Positions 27,022-37,594 are shown, counted from the stretch's first letter. The stretch: DNA of 64,000 bases from CAVSRC01 sp963750065 (GCA_963750065.1 CAVVPK010000018.1:27714-91713); one strand, 5' to 3'. A program made the numbers and translations. Notes: generated by a model from the letters alone, not told the origin.

Positions 27022-27879
27022 ATGACCGACCGTTCCCGCTGGCTCGTTTCCCCCGATTGGCTCGCCGACCACCTCGGCGATCCCGACCTCGTCGTTATCG
27101 ACGGGAGCTGGCACCTGCCCGGCGGAGAGCGCGACGCGCGCACCGAATACGAGGCGACGCACGTCCCCGGCGCCATCTTCTTCGATATCGACGCCATCGC
27201 CGATAGGTCCAATCCCCTGCCCCATATGCTGCCCTCGGCGGATGCCTTCGCCGCCGCCGTCGGTGCGCTCGGCATCGGCAACCACAACAAGGTCGTCGTC
27301 TATGACAGCATCGGCGTCTATTCCTCACCGCGCGTCTGGTGGACGTTCAAGATCATGGGGCACGAGGCAGTCGTCGTTCTCGACGGCGGCCTGCCGGCGT
27401 GGAAGGCCGACGACCGGTTGGTGAACGACTGGCAGGTCACTCGGGAGCCACAGAGCTTCACCGCCCGCCTCGATGCCACCGCCGTGCGCACCATGGCCGA
27501 GGTGCGCGACGGGGTCGCCGCCGGGACCTTCCAGCTCGTCGATGCGCGGCCGGCGGCGCGCTTCCGCGGCCAGGCGCCGGAGCCCAGAAACTGGGTCAAA
27601 TCCGGCCGCGTTCCCGGCAGCTACAATGTCCCGGTTTCCGAAGTGGTGGCTGACGGGAGGCTCAAAGAGGCCGAGGCCATCCGCGCCGCTTTCGCTGCGG
27701 CCGGCGTCGACCTCACCCGCCCGATCGTCGCCAGTTGCGGCTCGGGGGTGAACGCCACCATCCTGACGCTGGCGCTCGACACGATCGGGATCGGCAGCGC
27801 CGTCTATGACGGCTCGTGGACGGAATGGGGCGCCCGCGACGACATGCCCATCGCCACCGGGCCGGGCCCGGACCGCTAA
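27022..27879 (+). CDS. sseA: 3-Mercaptopyruvate sulfurtransferase
   Basis: 285 aa with two rhodanese domains. The catalytic Cys239 lies in CGSGVNA, the mercaptopyruvate-type loop (thiosulfate enzymes have CRKGVTA). The linker and inactive first domain show YEATHVPGAIFFDIDAIAD and KVVVYDSIGVYSSPRVWW. It transfers sulfur from 3-mercaptopyruvate to cyanide or thiols in the cytoplasm. The ATG at 27022 has no strong ribosome-binding site. Confidence 0.93.
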   Translation: MTDRSRWLVSPDWLADHLGDPDLVVIDGSWHLPGGERDARTEYEATHVPGAIFFDIDAIADRSNPLPHMLPSADAFAAAVGALGIGNHNKVVVYDSIGVYSSPRVWWTFKIMGHEAVVVLDGGLPAWKADDRLVNDWQVTREPQSFTARLDATAVRTMAEVRDGVAAGTFQLVDARPAARFRGQAPEPRNWVKSGRVPGSYNVPVSEVVADGRLKEAEAIRAAFAAAGVDLTRPIVASCGSGVNATILTLALDTIGIGSAVYDGSWTEWGARDDMPIATGPGPDR

Positions 27880-28010
27880 ACCGGAACCGATTGCCCCCCG
27901 ACACGTTCATGCCCGGTTCACGTCGCGCCGCCTAAGGGAGCGGCATCGAGCAGCGGATATTCAGTCGCTGTCGCCCCATTCGGGCGCGCAACCCGTGAGG
28001 AACCGAACAC

Positions 28011-29630
28011 ATGCACACTGCCAATCGCCTTCTCCTGGCCGGCGTGGCAATCGCCATGGTCAGTGGAACGCAGGCCCTCGCCGCGCCGCATGCGTCCCGG
28101 CCGATGCTGCTGGCACAAGCCGCCGACAACGTGCCGGAGGACGCCGTGGCGGCGGCCGAGGCCAAGGTCAAGGCAGCTCGTGAAGCCTTGCAGCAGGCCA
28201 TGGCCGACGGCAAGGGCATCAAGGAAGCCCGTCAGGCGCTCCGCGCCGCGATGAAGGAACTCAACGACACGCGCGTGGCCGCTGGACTACCACCCGTCAA
28301 CGAACCACCGGAAGACAAAGCCGAAGCACCGCCGGTCGGCGATCAGCAGCCGCCGGCAGCAGCGGAAGCGCCACCGCCAGCCGATCAGACAGCGCCGCCC
28401 GCGGACGAGGCGAAGGCTCCGCCACCGCCGGAGGCGGCTCCCGTCCCGGCCGCCGAGGCACCGAAGCGCAAGCCGAGGCCGCCAACTGACGAGGCCAAGG
28501 TCCCGCCGATACCAACGCAAGCTCCCGCCGAGCAGGCCAAGGCCCCGCCGCCGGCGCCAGCAGTGGCTCCCGCCGAGCAGGCCAAGAACGAGCCGCCGGC
28601 CAATCCCCCGCCGCCGGCGATGGCCAATGGCAAGCCGCCGAAATTCGATCCGTCCCTGCTGAAGAAGCCGCATCCACGCTTTGGCGACGCGCCGAAGGCT
28701 GATGCCGCCGCGCCGCTCCCCAAGCAGGAAGCGCAGATTCCGAAGGGCGGCGAGATCAATGCTGGGGCCGGACGCACCATCGTCCGGGACGACAGCGGAC
28801 AGGTGACGGTGCGCCACGACGACACTGTGCGTTTCCGCGAACTCGGCGGCGAGGTGAAGGTCGTCACCGGCCGAGACGGCACAACCACCGCCACCGTCAA
28901 CCGCCCCGGTGGCGTGCAGGTGGTCACGGTGACGGATCGCGACGGCAATATCCTGCAGCGCTATCGCAAGGACCCGAACGGACAGATCGAAGTGCTCATC
29001 GGCCAGACCGACTCCCAGCGCGACGGCCGCAGGCCGCCACCGCCGCCCAAGGCGCCGGCACCGAACGCGACTTTCAACTTCCGGGTCCAGCTGCCGCCGC
29101 TGAAGCTCAACATTCCCCGCGATCAATATATCGTGGAGAGCAGCCGTGCTTCGCGCCGAGAGCTCACCCAGGCCTTCTCGGCGCCGCCGGTCGAGAAGGT
29201 CGAGCGTCCCTACTCGCTCGAGGAGATCCGGCGCAGCGACCGCATCCGCAACAAGGTGCGCCGGGTCGATTTCGACACGGTCACCTTCGAATTCGGCAGC
29301 GCCGTGCTACCGGACGACCAGATCGCGCAGATGCAGGCCGTCGGCGAGGCCATGCGCGCCGTCATCGACCAGCACTCCGACCAGGTCTTCCTGATCGAGG
29401 GCCATACCGACGCAGTGGGCTCGGACCTGGCCAACCTGGCGCTGTCCGACCGGCGCGCGCAAACGGTCGCGGAAATCCTCACCTATTATTTCGCGATTCC
29501 GCCGGAGAACCTGGTGACCCAGGGCTATGGCGAGGAGTTTCTGAAGGTGCCGACCACCGGGCCGGAGCGCGAAAATCGCAGGGTCGCCTTCCGCAACATC
29601 ACGCCGCTGATGCGTATGGGCGGCCGCTGA
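28011..29630 (+). CDS. OmpA-family peptidoglycan-binding protein with long Pro/Ala-rich spacer
   Basis: 539 aa. The signal peptide is MHTANRLLLAGVAIAMVSGTQALA. A short helical part (35-85, AEAKVKAAREALQQAM) is followed by a ~130-residue Pro/Ala/Glu/Lys-rich spacer with repeated PAEQAKAPP-like units. A beta-rich middle (about 240-320) precedes the C-terminal OmpA domain (FDTVTFEFGSAVL, then EGHTDAVGSDLANLALSDRRAQTV and GYGEEFL), with the Asp and Arg of the diaminopimelate pocket. It probably tethers outer membrane or a surface element to the wall. A strong terminator follows at 29651. Confidence 0.85.
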   Translation: MHTANRLLLAGVAIAMVSGTQALAAPHASRPMLLAQAADNVPEDAVAAAEAKVKAAREALQQAMADGKGIKEARQALRAAMKELNDTRVAAGLPPVNEPPEDKAEAPPVGDQQPPAAAEAPPPADQTAPPADEAKAPPPPEAAPVPAAEAPKRKPRPPTDEAKVPPIPTQAPAEQAKAPPPAPAVAPAEQAKNEPPANPPPPAMANGKPPKFDPSLLKKPHPRFGDAPKADAAAPLPKQEAQIPKGGEINAGAGRTIVRDDSGQVTVRHDDTVRFRELGGEVKVVTGRDGTTTATVNRPGGVQVVTVTDRDGNILQRYRKDPNGQIEVLIGQTDSQRDGRRPPPPPKAPAPNATFNFRVQLPPLKLNIPRDQYIVESSRASRRELTQAFSAPPVEKVERPYSLEEIRRSDRIRNKVRRVDFDTVTFEFGSAVLPDDQIAQMQAVGEAMRAVIDQHSDQVFLIEGHTDAVGSDLANLALSDRRAQTVAEILTYYFAIPPENLVTQGYGEEFLKVPTTGPERENRRVAFRNITPLMRMGGR

Positions 29631-29650
29631 TCGCCACGAGCACATGCCAG

Positions 29651-29680
29651 GGGCGCGCTCTTTCGGGCGCGCCCTTTTTT
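29651..29680 (+). terminator. Rho-independent terminator of the OmpA-like gene
   Basis: GGGCGCGC (29651-29658), a loop of about 7 bases, then GCGCGCCC and a run of six T. It ends transcription of the OmpA-like gene before the convergent aapP. Confidence 0.88.
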
Positions 29681-29698
29681 CGTCGGAAGCCTTCCGGC

Positions 29699-30493
<795 letters not shown>

Positions 30494-30507
30494 GGGGCTT
30501 CCCTCGT

Positions 30508-32073
30508 TCAACGCCTGTGGCCGGTATCAAGCCGGCGTTCCGTGTACATGGAGTACCGCGACATGCCGAAGCAGAAGAGCCAGAAGACGAAGGCGGCGAA
30601 GACGTAGCCGGTCGCTGGCGTCTTGTAGGTGGTCCAGTTCGAGTCGCTGAAGTTGAGCTGGACGATGCCGAGCAGATCGAACAGCCCGATGATGAGCACC
30701 AGGCTGGTGTCCTTGAACAGGCTGATGAAGCTGTTGACGATGCCCGGAATGACGATCTTCAACGCCTGTGGCAGGATGATCATCTGCATCATGCGCCAGT
30801 ATGGCAGGCCGACCGCTTGCGCCCCCTCGTACTGGCCCTTGGGGATCGCCTGCAGCCCGCCGCGCACGGTCTCCGCCATATAGGCCGAGGTGAACAGCGC
30901 GACGCCGATCAGCGCCCGCAAGAGCTTGTCGAAGTTGACGCCCGGCGGCAGGAACACCGGCAGCATGACGCTCGACATGAACAGCACGGTGATCAACGGC
31001 ACGCCGCGCCAGAACTCGATGAAGACGATCGACGCGAACTTGATCACCGGCAGGTTCGAGCGCCGGCCGAGCGCCAGCAGGACGCCGATCGGCAGCGAAC
31101 TGACCATGGCGACGATGGCGACCACCAGGGTCACCAACAGGCCGCCCCAAAGCTGGGTCTCGACGTAAGACAGGTGAAAATCGAAGGTCAGCAATGCGAC
31201 CACCACCAGGAACCCGATGATGATCGCCCACACCGTCCACAGCGTTCCGCTGCCGGGCCGCTCGCGCGTGTTGTAGATCGCGAACGATCCCGCCGCCACG
31301 GCGATGGCCGCGGCAATGCCGGTGAGGATCGTGAAGGTGGGCAGCGACAGTCCGGCAAGCGCAATCGGCGGATCGGGAAGCACGAACGGCGCAATCGCCA
31401 GCACGATCGTCGCCACCGCGGCAATGGTCGCCGTGCGCCCGGCGGACGAGCCGCTCATGGCACCGGCCACTACGCCGGTCATCACGCAGCCGATCAGCAG
31501 CAAAGTGGCAACAAAGCCGGCGGGAAATTCGAAGTGGCCGCCGGTGAGCAGGATCAACGCGGCAATCGGGAAGACGACCAGCAGGAAGATCGCGTTCTCG
31601 CGCTTGAACGGAACCCGCGGGATGGCCATCGGGATCAGGCCGGCGACCAGCAGGATCCCCGTCAGGTTGACTCGCCAGCGCTCGTCGATTGGGTAGCGGC
31701 CATACATGAATTGGGCGAACTTGGCGTCGACGAAGGCCCAGCAGGCGCCAGTCCCCGGCACCAGGCAGGCATCGCGGCTATCGCCCACCCAGACGGCATG
31801 GACGAACGCCCAGTTGATAATCGGCGGCACGATCCATGCGACGAGCGCCAGGCCGATGAGCGTCAGGACGGTGTTGGTGACGTTCGAAAACAGATTGGCG
31901 CGCAGCCAGCCGATGGCACCGACCTCGCTCGGCGGTGGCGCCAAGGTCGGCTCTTCCTCGAGCCGATAATAGGCGAACTGTGCGGCCGAGCCTCGCTCAA
32001 CGGCAGCGCCCTTGTGGTGCCGGGAGGTGCGGCGCCGCCGGTCGCCGTCGTCCATGATCGTGTCGTCAGCCAT
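30508..32073 (-). CDS. aapM: General L-amino acid ABC permease AapM, unusually long
   Basis: 521 aa, against roughly 380-390 in typical AapM. The C-terminal half is the normal polar-amino-acid permease: GLLVTLVVAIVAMVSSLPIGVLLALGRRSN, IEFWRGVPLITVLFM, and the EAA-type loop AVGLPYWRMMQMIILPQALK. Between the usual N-terminal part (cysteine-containing periplasmic loop DACLVPGTGACWAFV) and that domain lie about five extra hydrophobic segments (residues ~155-290, e.g. FPIAALILLTGGHFEFPAG). The insertion is in frame and GC-typical. Follows aapQ after a 3-base gap. Confidence 0.9.
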   Translation of the reverse strand: MADDTIMDDGDRRRRTSRHHKGAAVERGSAAQFAYYRLEEEPTLAPPPSEVGAIGWLRANLFSNVTNTVLTLIGLALVAWIVPPIINWAFVHAVWVGDSRDACLVPGTGACWAFVDAKFAQFMYGRYPIDERWRVNLTGILLVAGLIPMAIPRVPFKRENAIFLLVVFPIAALILLTGGHFEFPAGFVATLLLIGCVMTGVVAGAMSGSSAGRTATIAAVATIVLAIAPFVLPDPPIALAGLSLPTFTILTGIAAAIAVAAGSFAIYNTRERPGSGTLWTVWAIIIGFLVVVALLTFDFHLSYVETQLWGGLLVTLVVAIVAMVSSLPIGVLLALGRRSNLPVIKFASIVFIEFWRGVPLITVLFMSSVMLPVFLPPGVNFDKLLRALIGVALFTSAYMAETVRGGLQAIPKGQYEGAQAVGLPYWRMMQMIILPQALKIVIPGIVNSFISLFKDTSLVLIIGLFDLLGIVQLNFSDSNWTTYKTPATGYVFAAFVFWLFCFGMSRYSMYTERRLDTGHRR

Positions 32074-32076
32074 TTC

Positions 32077-33270
32077 CTACCGCTCCACCAGAGCGACGCG
32101 CTCATTGAACCAGTTCATGAATGCCGAGGTCACGAGACTGATGGCGAGGTAGACGACCATGGTGATGAAAATGACCTCGACTGCCTGGCCGGTCTGGTTG
32201 AGCACCGTGCCGGAGAAGATCGAGACGAGATCGGGATAGCCGACGGCGACGGCGAGCGAAGAGTTCTTGGTCAGGTTCAGGTACTGGCTGGTCAGCGGCG
32301 GAATGATCACCCGCATCGCCTGCGGGATGATGACCAGGCGGAGCGCGGTCCCCGGCCGCAGACCGAGCGCGTAGCTGGCCTCTGTCTGGCCGTGCGCCAC
32401 CGCCAGGATGCCGGCACGGACGATCTCGCCGATATAGGTCGCCGTGTAGAGCGTCAGGCCAAGCAGCAAGGCGATGAACTCGGGTATGACGTGGATGCCG
32501 CCAACAAAATTGAAGCCCTGAAGCTTGGGATATTCGAACGATGCCGGCATGTCCGTCACGATGAAGACGAGCAGCGGCAATAGGATCAGGATGCCCAGGC
32601 TGACTTTGAATGTCGGAAAGATCTGCCCAGTGTTCATCTGGCGCCGGTGCGCCCAGCGCGCCAGAATCGCGATCACCGCGATCGCGGCGAGGATGGCAAT
32701 TCCGGTTGCGAAGAACGCCTCGTGGAACATGAGACGCGGGAGGATCAGGCCGCGATTGCTGAGATTTGCGCCGAGCGGCAGGCCTATGCCCTGGCGCGGG
32801 GACGGCAGGACTGACAGGACGGCCTTGTACCAGAACAGCAGCTGCAGCAGCACGGGGATGTTGCGCAAAGTCTCGACATAGATGGTCGCGATCTGGGCGA
32901 TCAGCCAGTTCTTCGACAGGCGCGCGATGCCCAGCATGAAACCGATGATCGACGCGAAGACGATGCCGAGCGCCGCCACCAGCAGGGTGTTGAGCAGGCT
33001 GACGAGAAACGCCTGGCCGTAGGTGGATTCGGCGCTGTAGGGGATCAGCGACTGCAGGATGTCGAAACCGGCGCGCGTCCACAGGAAGCCGAAACCCGAG
33101 GCAATGTGGGCGCGCTGAAGGTTTTCGATGGTGTTGGCGGCGATCCACCAGAAGAAGCCGATGAGCGCGATCGCCAACGCCGCCTGAAAGACGACGGCGC
33201 GAAATCTCGGATCGTAGATCAGCGACGAACGCTGGTGCGGCAGCCTCGCCGCATCGTCCTGAACCGCCAT
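32077..33270 (-). CDS. aapQ: General L-amino acid ABC permease AapQ
   Basis: 397 aa, normal size. The N-terminal segment has RSSLIYDPRFRAVVFQAALA, typical of AapQ. Core permease domain: FLVSLLNTLLVAALGIVFAS, VETLRNIPVLLQLLFWYKAVL, YTATYIGEIVRAGILAVAHG, and the EAA loop ALGLRPGTALRLVIIPQAMR. It pairs with AapM in the inner membrane. Separated from aapJ by an intercistronic stem-loop. Confidence 0.93.
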   Translation of the reverse strand: MAVQDDAARLPHQRSSLIYDPRFRAVVFQAALAIALIGFFWWIAANTIENLQRAHIASGFGFLWTRAGFDILQSLIPYSAESTYGQAFLVSLLNTLLVAALGIVFASIIGFMLGIARLSKNWLIAQIATIYVETLRNIPVLLQLLFWYKAVLSVLPSPRQGIGLPLGANLSNRGLILPRLMFHEAFFATGIAILAAIAVIAILARWAHRRQMNTGQIFPTFKVSLGILILLPLLVFIVTDMPASFEYPKLQGFNFVGGIHVIPEFIALLLGLTLYTATYIGEIVRAGILAVAHGQTEASYALGLRPGTALRLVIIPQAMRVIIPPLTSQYLNLTKNSSLAVAVGYPDLVSIFSGTVLNQTGQAVEVIFITMVVYLAISLVTSAFMNWFNERVALVER

Positions 33271-33317
33271 TCTTCACCACCCCCGGCGGTACCGGCTTGT
33301 TTCCGGTTACCGACTGA

Positions 33318-33344
33318 CCGGGCGGACCATGACGGCCCGCCCGG
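33318..33344 (-). other. Intercistronic stem-loop between aapJ and aapQ
   Basis: In the minus-strand RNA, CCGGGCGGGCC and GGTCCGCCCGG form an 11-bp stem (one G-U pair) with a 5-nt loop GTCAT. No T-run follows, so it is not a full terminator. Such structures after binding-protein genes often stabilise the upstream message, giving more AapJ than permease (known for other ABC operons; inferred here). Confidence 0.6.
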
Positions 33345-33361
33345 CTGTTTCGTCTTGTCGA

Positions 33362-34381
33362 CTAGCGGATCGGCATGCCGTACTGGATGCCGCCCTTGGT
33401 GGTCCACAGGGCGTTCAAACCACGGGCAATATGCAGCGGCGAATCCGCGCCGATGTTGCGGTCAAAGATCTCGCCGTAGTTGCCGACGGCCTTGAGCAGG
33501 TTCGCGGCCCAGTCATTGGTGAGGCCCAGCGCCTCGCCGAAGGTGCCGTCGGTCCCGAGCAGGCGGCGGATCTCCTGATTGTCGCTGGTCTTCATCTCGT
33601 CGACGTTCTTCTGCGTCACGCCCAGCTCCTCGGCGTCGAGCAGCGCGTAGCTGACCCACTTGACGATGTTGAACCACTGGTCGTCGCCCTGGCGCACGAC
33701 CGGACCCAGCGGCTCCTTGGAGATAATCTCCGGAAGGATGATGTGATCGTCCGGATTGGTCAGGGCCAGGCGCGAGGCATAGAGGCCTGAAGCGTCGGTG
33801 GTGTAGGCATCGCAGCGGCCCGAATCATAGGCCTGAAGCGTCTCATCGAGCTTCTCGAATGCGACCGAGTTGTATTGCATGTTGTTGCGCTTGAAGTAGT
33901 CGGCCAGGTTCAGCTCGGTCGTCGTGCCGGTCTGTACGCACACCGAGGCGCCGCCGAGCTGCAGCGCGGAGGTGACGCCGAGCGACTTCTTCACCAGGAA
34001 GCCCTGGCCGTCATAGTAGTTGACGCCTGCGAAGGTCAGGCCCAACGACGTGTCGCGCGACATGGTCCAGGTCGTGTTGCGCGCCAGCATGTCGATTTCG
34101 CCGGACTGCAGCGCGGTAAAGCGCTCCTTGGCGGTCAGCGGCGTGAATTTCACCGCTTTGGGGTCGCCGAAGACGGCGGCGGCCACTGCACGGCAGTAGT
34201 CGACGTCGAATCCCTTCCATTCACCCTTATCGTCGGTCGACCCGAAGCCGATCAGGCCTGTGTTGACACCGCATTGCACGTAGCCTTTCGCCTTCACGTC
34301 TTCCAGCGTTGTCGCATTGGCGGAACTAACAACAAATGCAGCAACGGCGCCGACTGCAATCGTCAGAAGCGTAGCTTTCAT
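33362..34381 (-). CDS. aapJ: General L-amino acid-binding periplasmic protein AapJ
   Basis: 339 aa from the ATG at 34381, preceded by GGAGGGGAG (spacing ~3-5); the upstream extension in the frame is leader. The signal peptide is MKATLLTIAVGAVAAFVVSSANA. Family features: LEDVKAKGYVQCGVNTGLIGF, KGFDVDYCRAVAAAVFGD, ERFTALQSGEIDMLARNTTWT. It captures amino acids in the periplasm for AapQMP. First gene of the operon and divergent from metC. Confidence 0.94.
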   Translation of the reverse strand: MKATLLTIAVGAVAAFVVSSANATTLEDVKAKGYVQCGVNTGLIGFGSTDDKGEWKGFDVDYCRAVAAAVFGDPKAVKFTPLTAKERFTALQSGEIDMLARNTTWTMSRDTSLGLTFAGVNYYDGQGFLVKKSLGVTSALQLGGASVCVQTGTTTELNLADYFKRNNMQYNSVAFEKLDETLQAYDSGRCDAYTTDASGLYASRLALTNPDDHIILPEIISKEPLGPVVRQGDDQWFNIVKWVSYALLDAEELGVTQKNVDEMKTSDNQEIRRLLGTDGTFGEALGLTNDWAANLLKAVGNYGEIFDRNIGADSPLHIARGLNALWTTKGGIQYGMPIR

Positions 34382-34613
34382 GGACTCCCCTCCAGCTTGG
34401 TAACGAGTTCGGCGACGGCCACACGGCCCGCGCCCTTCCGGACTACTTCCTTTTGTGGGTGCGTTCGCCCCAGAACACCCAAAGCAGTTTTGCTCCAGGC
34501 CAATTGACCGAACCATCACAGGCCATTATTCGATATGGGTCAAGGGTATCGCCGGGGCAGCCAAGATCGCCATCTGCCCGTTCAGGCGCCAATCCGGCGA
34601 TCTAATCAGCAGC

Positions 34614-35804
34614 ATGACCAACCACCTCGGCGATGGGCCGCGCGCCGCAAAGCTCGCTACCCGCCTCGCACATACCGGTCGCGACAAGAGCCTGACCGGT
34701 CCCTTCGTCAACCCACCCGTTATCCATGCCTCGACGGTACTCCACGATTCCGTCGACGACATGCAAGATGGGCGCCAGCGCTACACCTATGGCCGCCACG
34801 GCACGCCGACCAGCGATGCACTCGAGGCGGCGGTCAACGAAATTGAAGGCGCGGCGGGAACGGTGCTGTGCCCGTCGGGTCTGGCGGCCTCGACGGTTGC
34901 CCTCCTCTCCTGCCTATCGGCGGGTGACCGTATCCTCATCGTCGACAGCGTCTACGGCCCCGTCCGCCGCTTCGCCGGAACCGTGCTGGCCCGTTTCGGC
35001 ATCGAGGCGGCCTATTACGACCCGGCGATCGGCGCCGGCATCGAAGATCTGTTCACCGACAATACCCGCGCCGTCTATCTGGAAGCGCCGGGCTCGCTGA
35101 CCTTCGAGATGCAGGACGTGCCGGCCATCGCCGAAGTGGCGCACCGCCACAATGCGACGGTGCTGTTCGACAACACCTGGGCAACGCCGATCTACTTCCG
35201 GCCGCTCGACTTCGGCGTCGACCTCTCGATCCATGCTGCGACCAAATATCTCGGCGGCCATTCCGACGTGATGCTGGGCACCGTCGCAGCCAATGATGCC
35301 GCCTGGCCAAAGCTGAAGGAAACGCACAAGTTCCTCGGCATGCATGTCGCCCCCGACGATGTGTTCCTCGGCATGCGGGGCCTGCGCACGCTGGCCGTTC
35401 GCCTCGATCGTCATTATGCCTCGGCGCTCAAGGTGGCCAGATGGCTTGCCGAGCGACCGGAAGTCTCCCGCGTCCTTTATCCCCCGCTCCCGTCCGATCC
35501 CGGCCATGCGTTGTGGAAACGCGACATGAGCGGCGGCTGCGGCCTATTCGGCGTGATCTTCGGCGGCTGGAGCGAGGATCAGGCCAAGCGCTTCATCGAC
35601 GGTCTCAGCCTGTTCGGCATCGGCGCCTCGTGGGGCGGCTTCGAAAGCCTCGCCATCCTGGCGCATCTCACCTGGGGCCGCACGGCCGTCCGGTGGAAGG
35701 CGGAAGGACCGCTGGTCCGCCTGCATATCGGGCTCGAGGATGCCGACGATCTGATCGCCGACCTCGACGCCAGCCTGTCCGCCGTCAGGCGCCTGTCCCC
35801 CTGA
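34614..35804 (+). CDS. metC: Cystathionine beta-lyase
   Basis: 396 aa from the ATG at 34614 (MTNHLGDGPRAAKLATRLAH). Cys/Met-metabolism PLP enzyme, fold type I. The PLP lysine is Lys211 in HAATKYLGGHSD, Asp186 in LFDNTWA holds the ring N, and RYTYGRHGTPTSDALE gives the tetramer Tyr/Arg. The WGGFESL motif near the C-terminus (in ASWGGFESLA) favours beta-lyase over gamma-synthase. It cleaves cystathionine to homocysteine, pyruvate and ammonia. Its last 20 bases overlap the convergent glycosyltransferase gene. Confidence 0.9.
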   Translation: MTNHLGDGPRAAKLATRLAHTGRDKSLTGPFVNPPVIHASTVLHDSVDDMQDGRQRYTYGRHGTPTSDALEAAVNEIEGAAGTVLCPSGLAASTVALLSCLSAGDRILIVDSVYGPVRRFAGTVLARFGIEAAYYDPAIGAGIEDLFTDNTRAVYLEAPGSLTFEMQDVPAIAEVAHRHNATVLFDNTWATPIYFRPLDFGVDLSIHAATKYLGGHSDVMLGTVAANDAAWPKLKETHKFLGMHVAPDDVFLGMRGLRTLAVRLDRHYASALKVARWLAERPEVSRVLYPPLPSDPGHALWKRDMSGGCGLFGVIFGGWSEDQAKRFIDGLSLFGIGASWGGFESLAILAHLTWGRTAVRWKAEGPLVRLHIGLEDADDLIADLDASLSAVRRLSP

Positions 35805-37482
35805 CCGAGAACAGGTGGATGTCGACACGCCGCATCTTGCGCGTGTCGATGCCCTTGACCCGGCCGCGCTCGACCGGGTCGAGACCGAGATCGTCGGCGC
35901 GCTGGCGGAAGGACGAAATCTGCGTCGTATCGACGGCGGCGATGCGGCAGCCCTTCACGTTGAGGAAATCCGCTGCGCCCCATCCGTCCGTAATGAGCGT
36001 GCGGCGGCCGGCGACGAGGACCAGGCTCTCCTCCGGGAAGCCGGCGGCGGCGAAGGCCGGGTCAGCGCAGATCACATTCTCCCGGCCGACGGCGACGACC
36101 CGCTCGGCGACGCGCAAGCTGCTCAGCCCTGGAACGATCGATCCGAAGAAGCCCAGGTAGATGAACGCCGCCGACAGGATCGCCAGGATCGTCGCCGCCA
36201 CGGCCGTGCCCCGCTTCAGCCATAGCCAGGCCACCGGCCCGAGAATACCGCCGACGACAAAGGCGGCGAAGGCGGCGAGCGGAAAGCGGCCCTCCAGCGC
36301 CATGTAGGCCGCCGGAATGGCCACGGCGATCAGCGGCGGCCAGATCAGCGGACTGGAGGAATAGTACTGGCTGATCCGGCCCCTGATGCGCGCAGCGCCT
36401 TCGTCGGCCGCGATGGCGGCAAGCATGGCGACGGCGGGGATCGACGGCAGCACATATTGCGGCAGCTTGTCGGCTATCAGTTCAGCGACCAGCCACAGCG
36501 GCAGCCCCCAGGCCAGGGCGAAGAAGACGGCCGGACGGCGGACATTGGCCGCCAGCCACGGCGTTCCGGCGAAGATGAAGGTCATCGCCGGGCCGGCGAG
36601 AAGCGGCGCAACCAGCGCATAGGTCGTCGGCGGCGCCTCGAGGGCGAAGGGGACGCCGATGCGGGTCAGGAACGCGATGTCGGGCCCGCCGGCATCCGAG
36701 ATCGCCAGGGCCGCGATCGACGACAGCCAGGGCAAGGCGGCGACGGCGATCACCACCACGCCGATCGCCGGACGCAGGCGGCCGAGCCAGCCGAAGTCGC
36801 CGCGCTCGACCGACAGGGCCAGCACCGCCGCCGCCGCCATGCCCGGCGCGACGATGCCCTTGAGCAGGAGACCGGTGGCGATGGCGACCCAGAACAGACC
36901 CGGCATCGAAGCGGCTGCCGGCTTGTCGTTTGCCAGCCACAGCCGCACCAGCGCGCCGGCGGCAAGCGTGGTGGCCGCGACCAGCATGGCATCGGGCGCC
37001 GCCAGGCGCGCCTGCAGGCCCAGCACGCCGCTGCCGGCAACCAGTATGCCGGCAATGAGAGCCGCCCGCGGGCGCCCGAACGGCAGCATCGTCCACCAGG
37101 TCAGAACCACCGTGGCGATGGCGCCGATGAGCGACGGAATGCGGTAGACCCATAGTGGCGGATTGTCGTGCGTATGCCCGGTGAGCACCAGGGTGGCGGC
37201 CTCCAGCCATTGCATGCCGTGCGGCTGCCATGGCTGCATGTCGGTCTGCACCCGCACCGTGGCGAAATCGCCGGTCGCCGCCATTTCGCGGGCGGCAACG
37301 GCATAGGACGGCCCGTCGCCGTCGATCGGCGGCATGCTGGCGAAGCCCGGCAGGAAACAGGCAAGGGCGACGACGACCAGCAGCGCGAGGCTTGCCAGCG
37401 GCGAGGCCGCGACGCGATCGGCCGCCGCTTCGACCTGGCCGGCGCGATCGCTGCCAAAAACTGCCTCGAAGGAAGTCGCCAT
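35785..37482 (-). CDS. ArnT/PMT-like membrane glycosyltransferase (GT-C fold)
   Basis: 565 aa from the ATG at 37482; a GTG at 37512 would add ten residues. About a dozen hydrophobic helices. The first periplasmic loop has MPPIDGDGPSYAVAAREM, with the catalytic-type Asp and the ARE motif of the ArnT/GT83 group, followed by QTDMQPWQPHGMQWLEA and PPLWVYRIPSLI. The C-terminal part is a soluble domain. Likely moves a sugar from polyprenyl phosphate onto a lipid or protein outside the inner membrane; the acceptor is unknown. Overlaps metC tail-to-tail. Confidence 0.82.
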   Translation of the reverse strand: MATSFEAVFGSDRAGQVEAAADRVAASPLASLALLVVVALACFLPGFASMPPIDGDGPSYAVAAREMAATGDFATVRVQTDMQPWQPHGMQWLEAATLVLTGHTHDNPPLWVYRIPSLIGAIATVVLTWWTMLPFGRPRAALIAGILVAGSGVLGLQARLAAPDAMLVAATTLAAGALVRLWLANDKPAAASMPGLFWVAIATGLLLKGIVAPGMAAAAVLALSVERGDFGWLGRLRPAIGVVVIAVAALPWLSSIAALAISDAGGPDIAFLTRIGVPFALEAPPTTYALVAPLLAGPAMTFIFAGTPWLAANVRRPAVFFALAWGLPLWLVAELIADKLPQYVLPSIPAVAMLAAIAADEGAARIRGRISQYYSSSPLIWPPLIAVAIPAAYMALEGRFPLAAFAAFVVGGILGPVAWLWLKRGTAVAATILAILSAAFIYLGFFGSIVPGLSSLRVAERVVAVGRENVICADPAFAAAGFPEESLVLVAGRRTLITDGWGAADFLNVKGCRIAAVDTTQISSFRQRADDLGLDPVERGRVKGIDTRKMRRVDIHLFSVRGTGA

Positions 37483-37594
37483 CGCGCCTGACGGCCCGCC
37501 TGCCTCGTTCACGCTCGCAGAAACGCGCGGACGATACTCAACTCTCGTCGATCACGGTAGCGCAAAGCCGGCCCGCCGTCCGGCTTCCGCCGCC

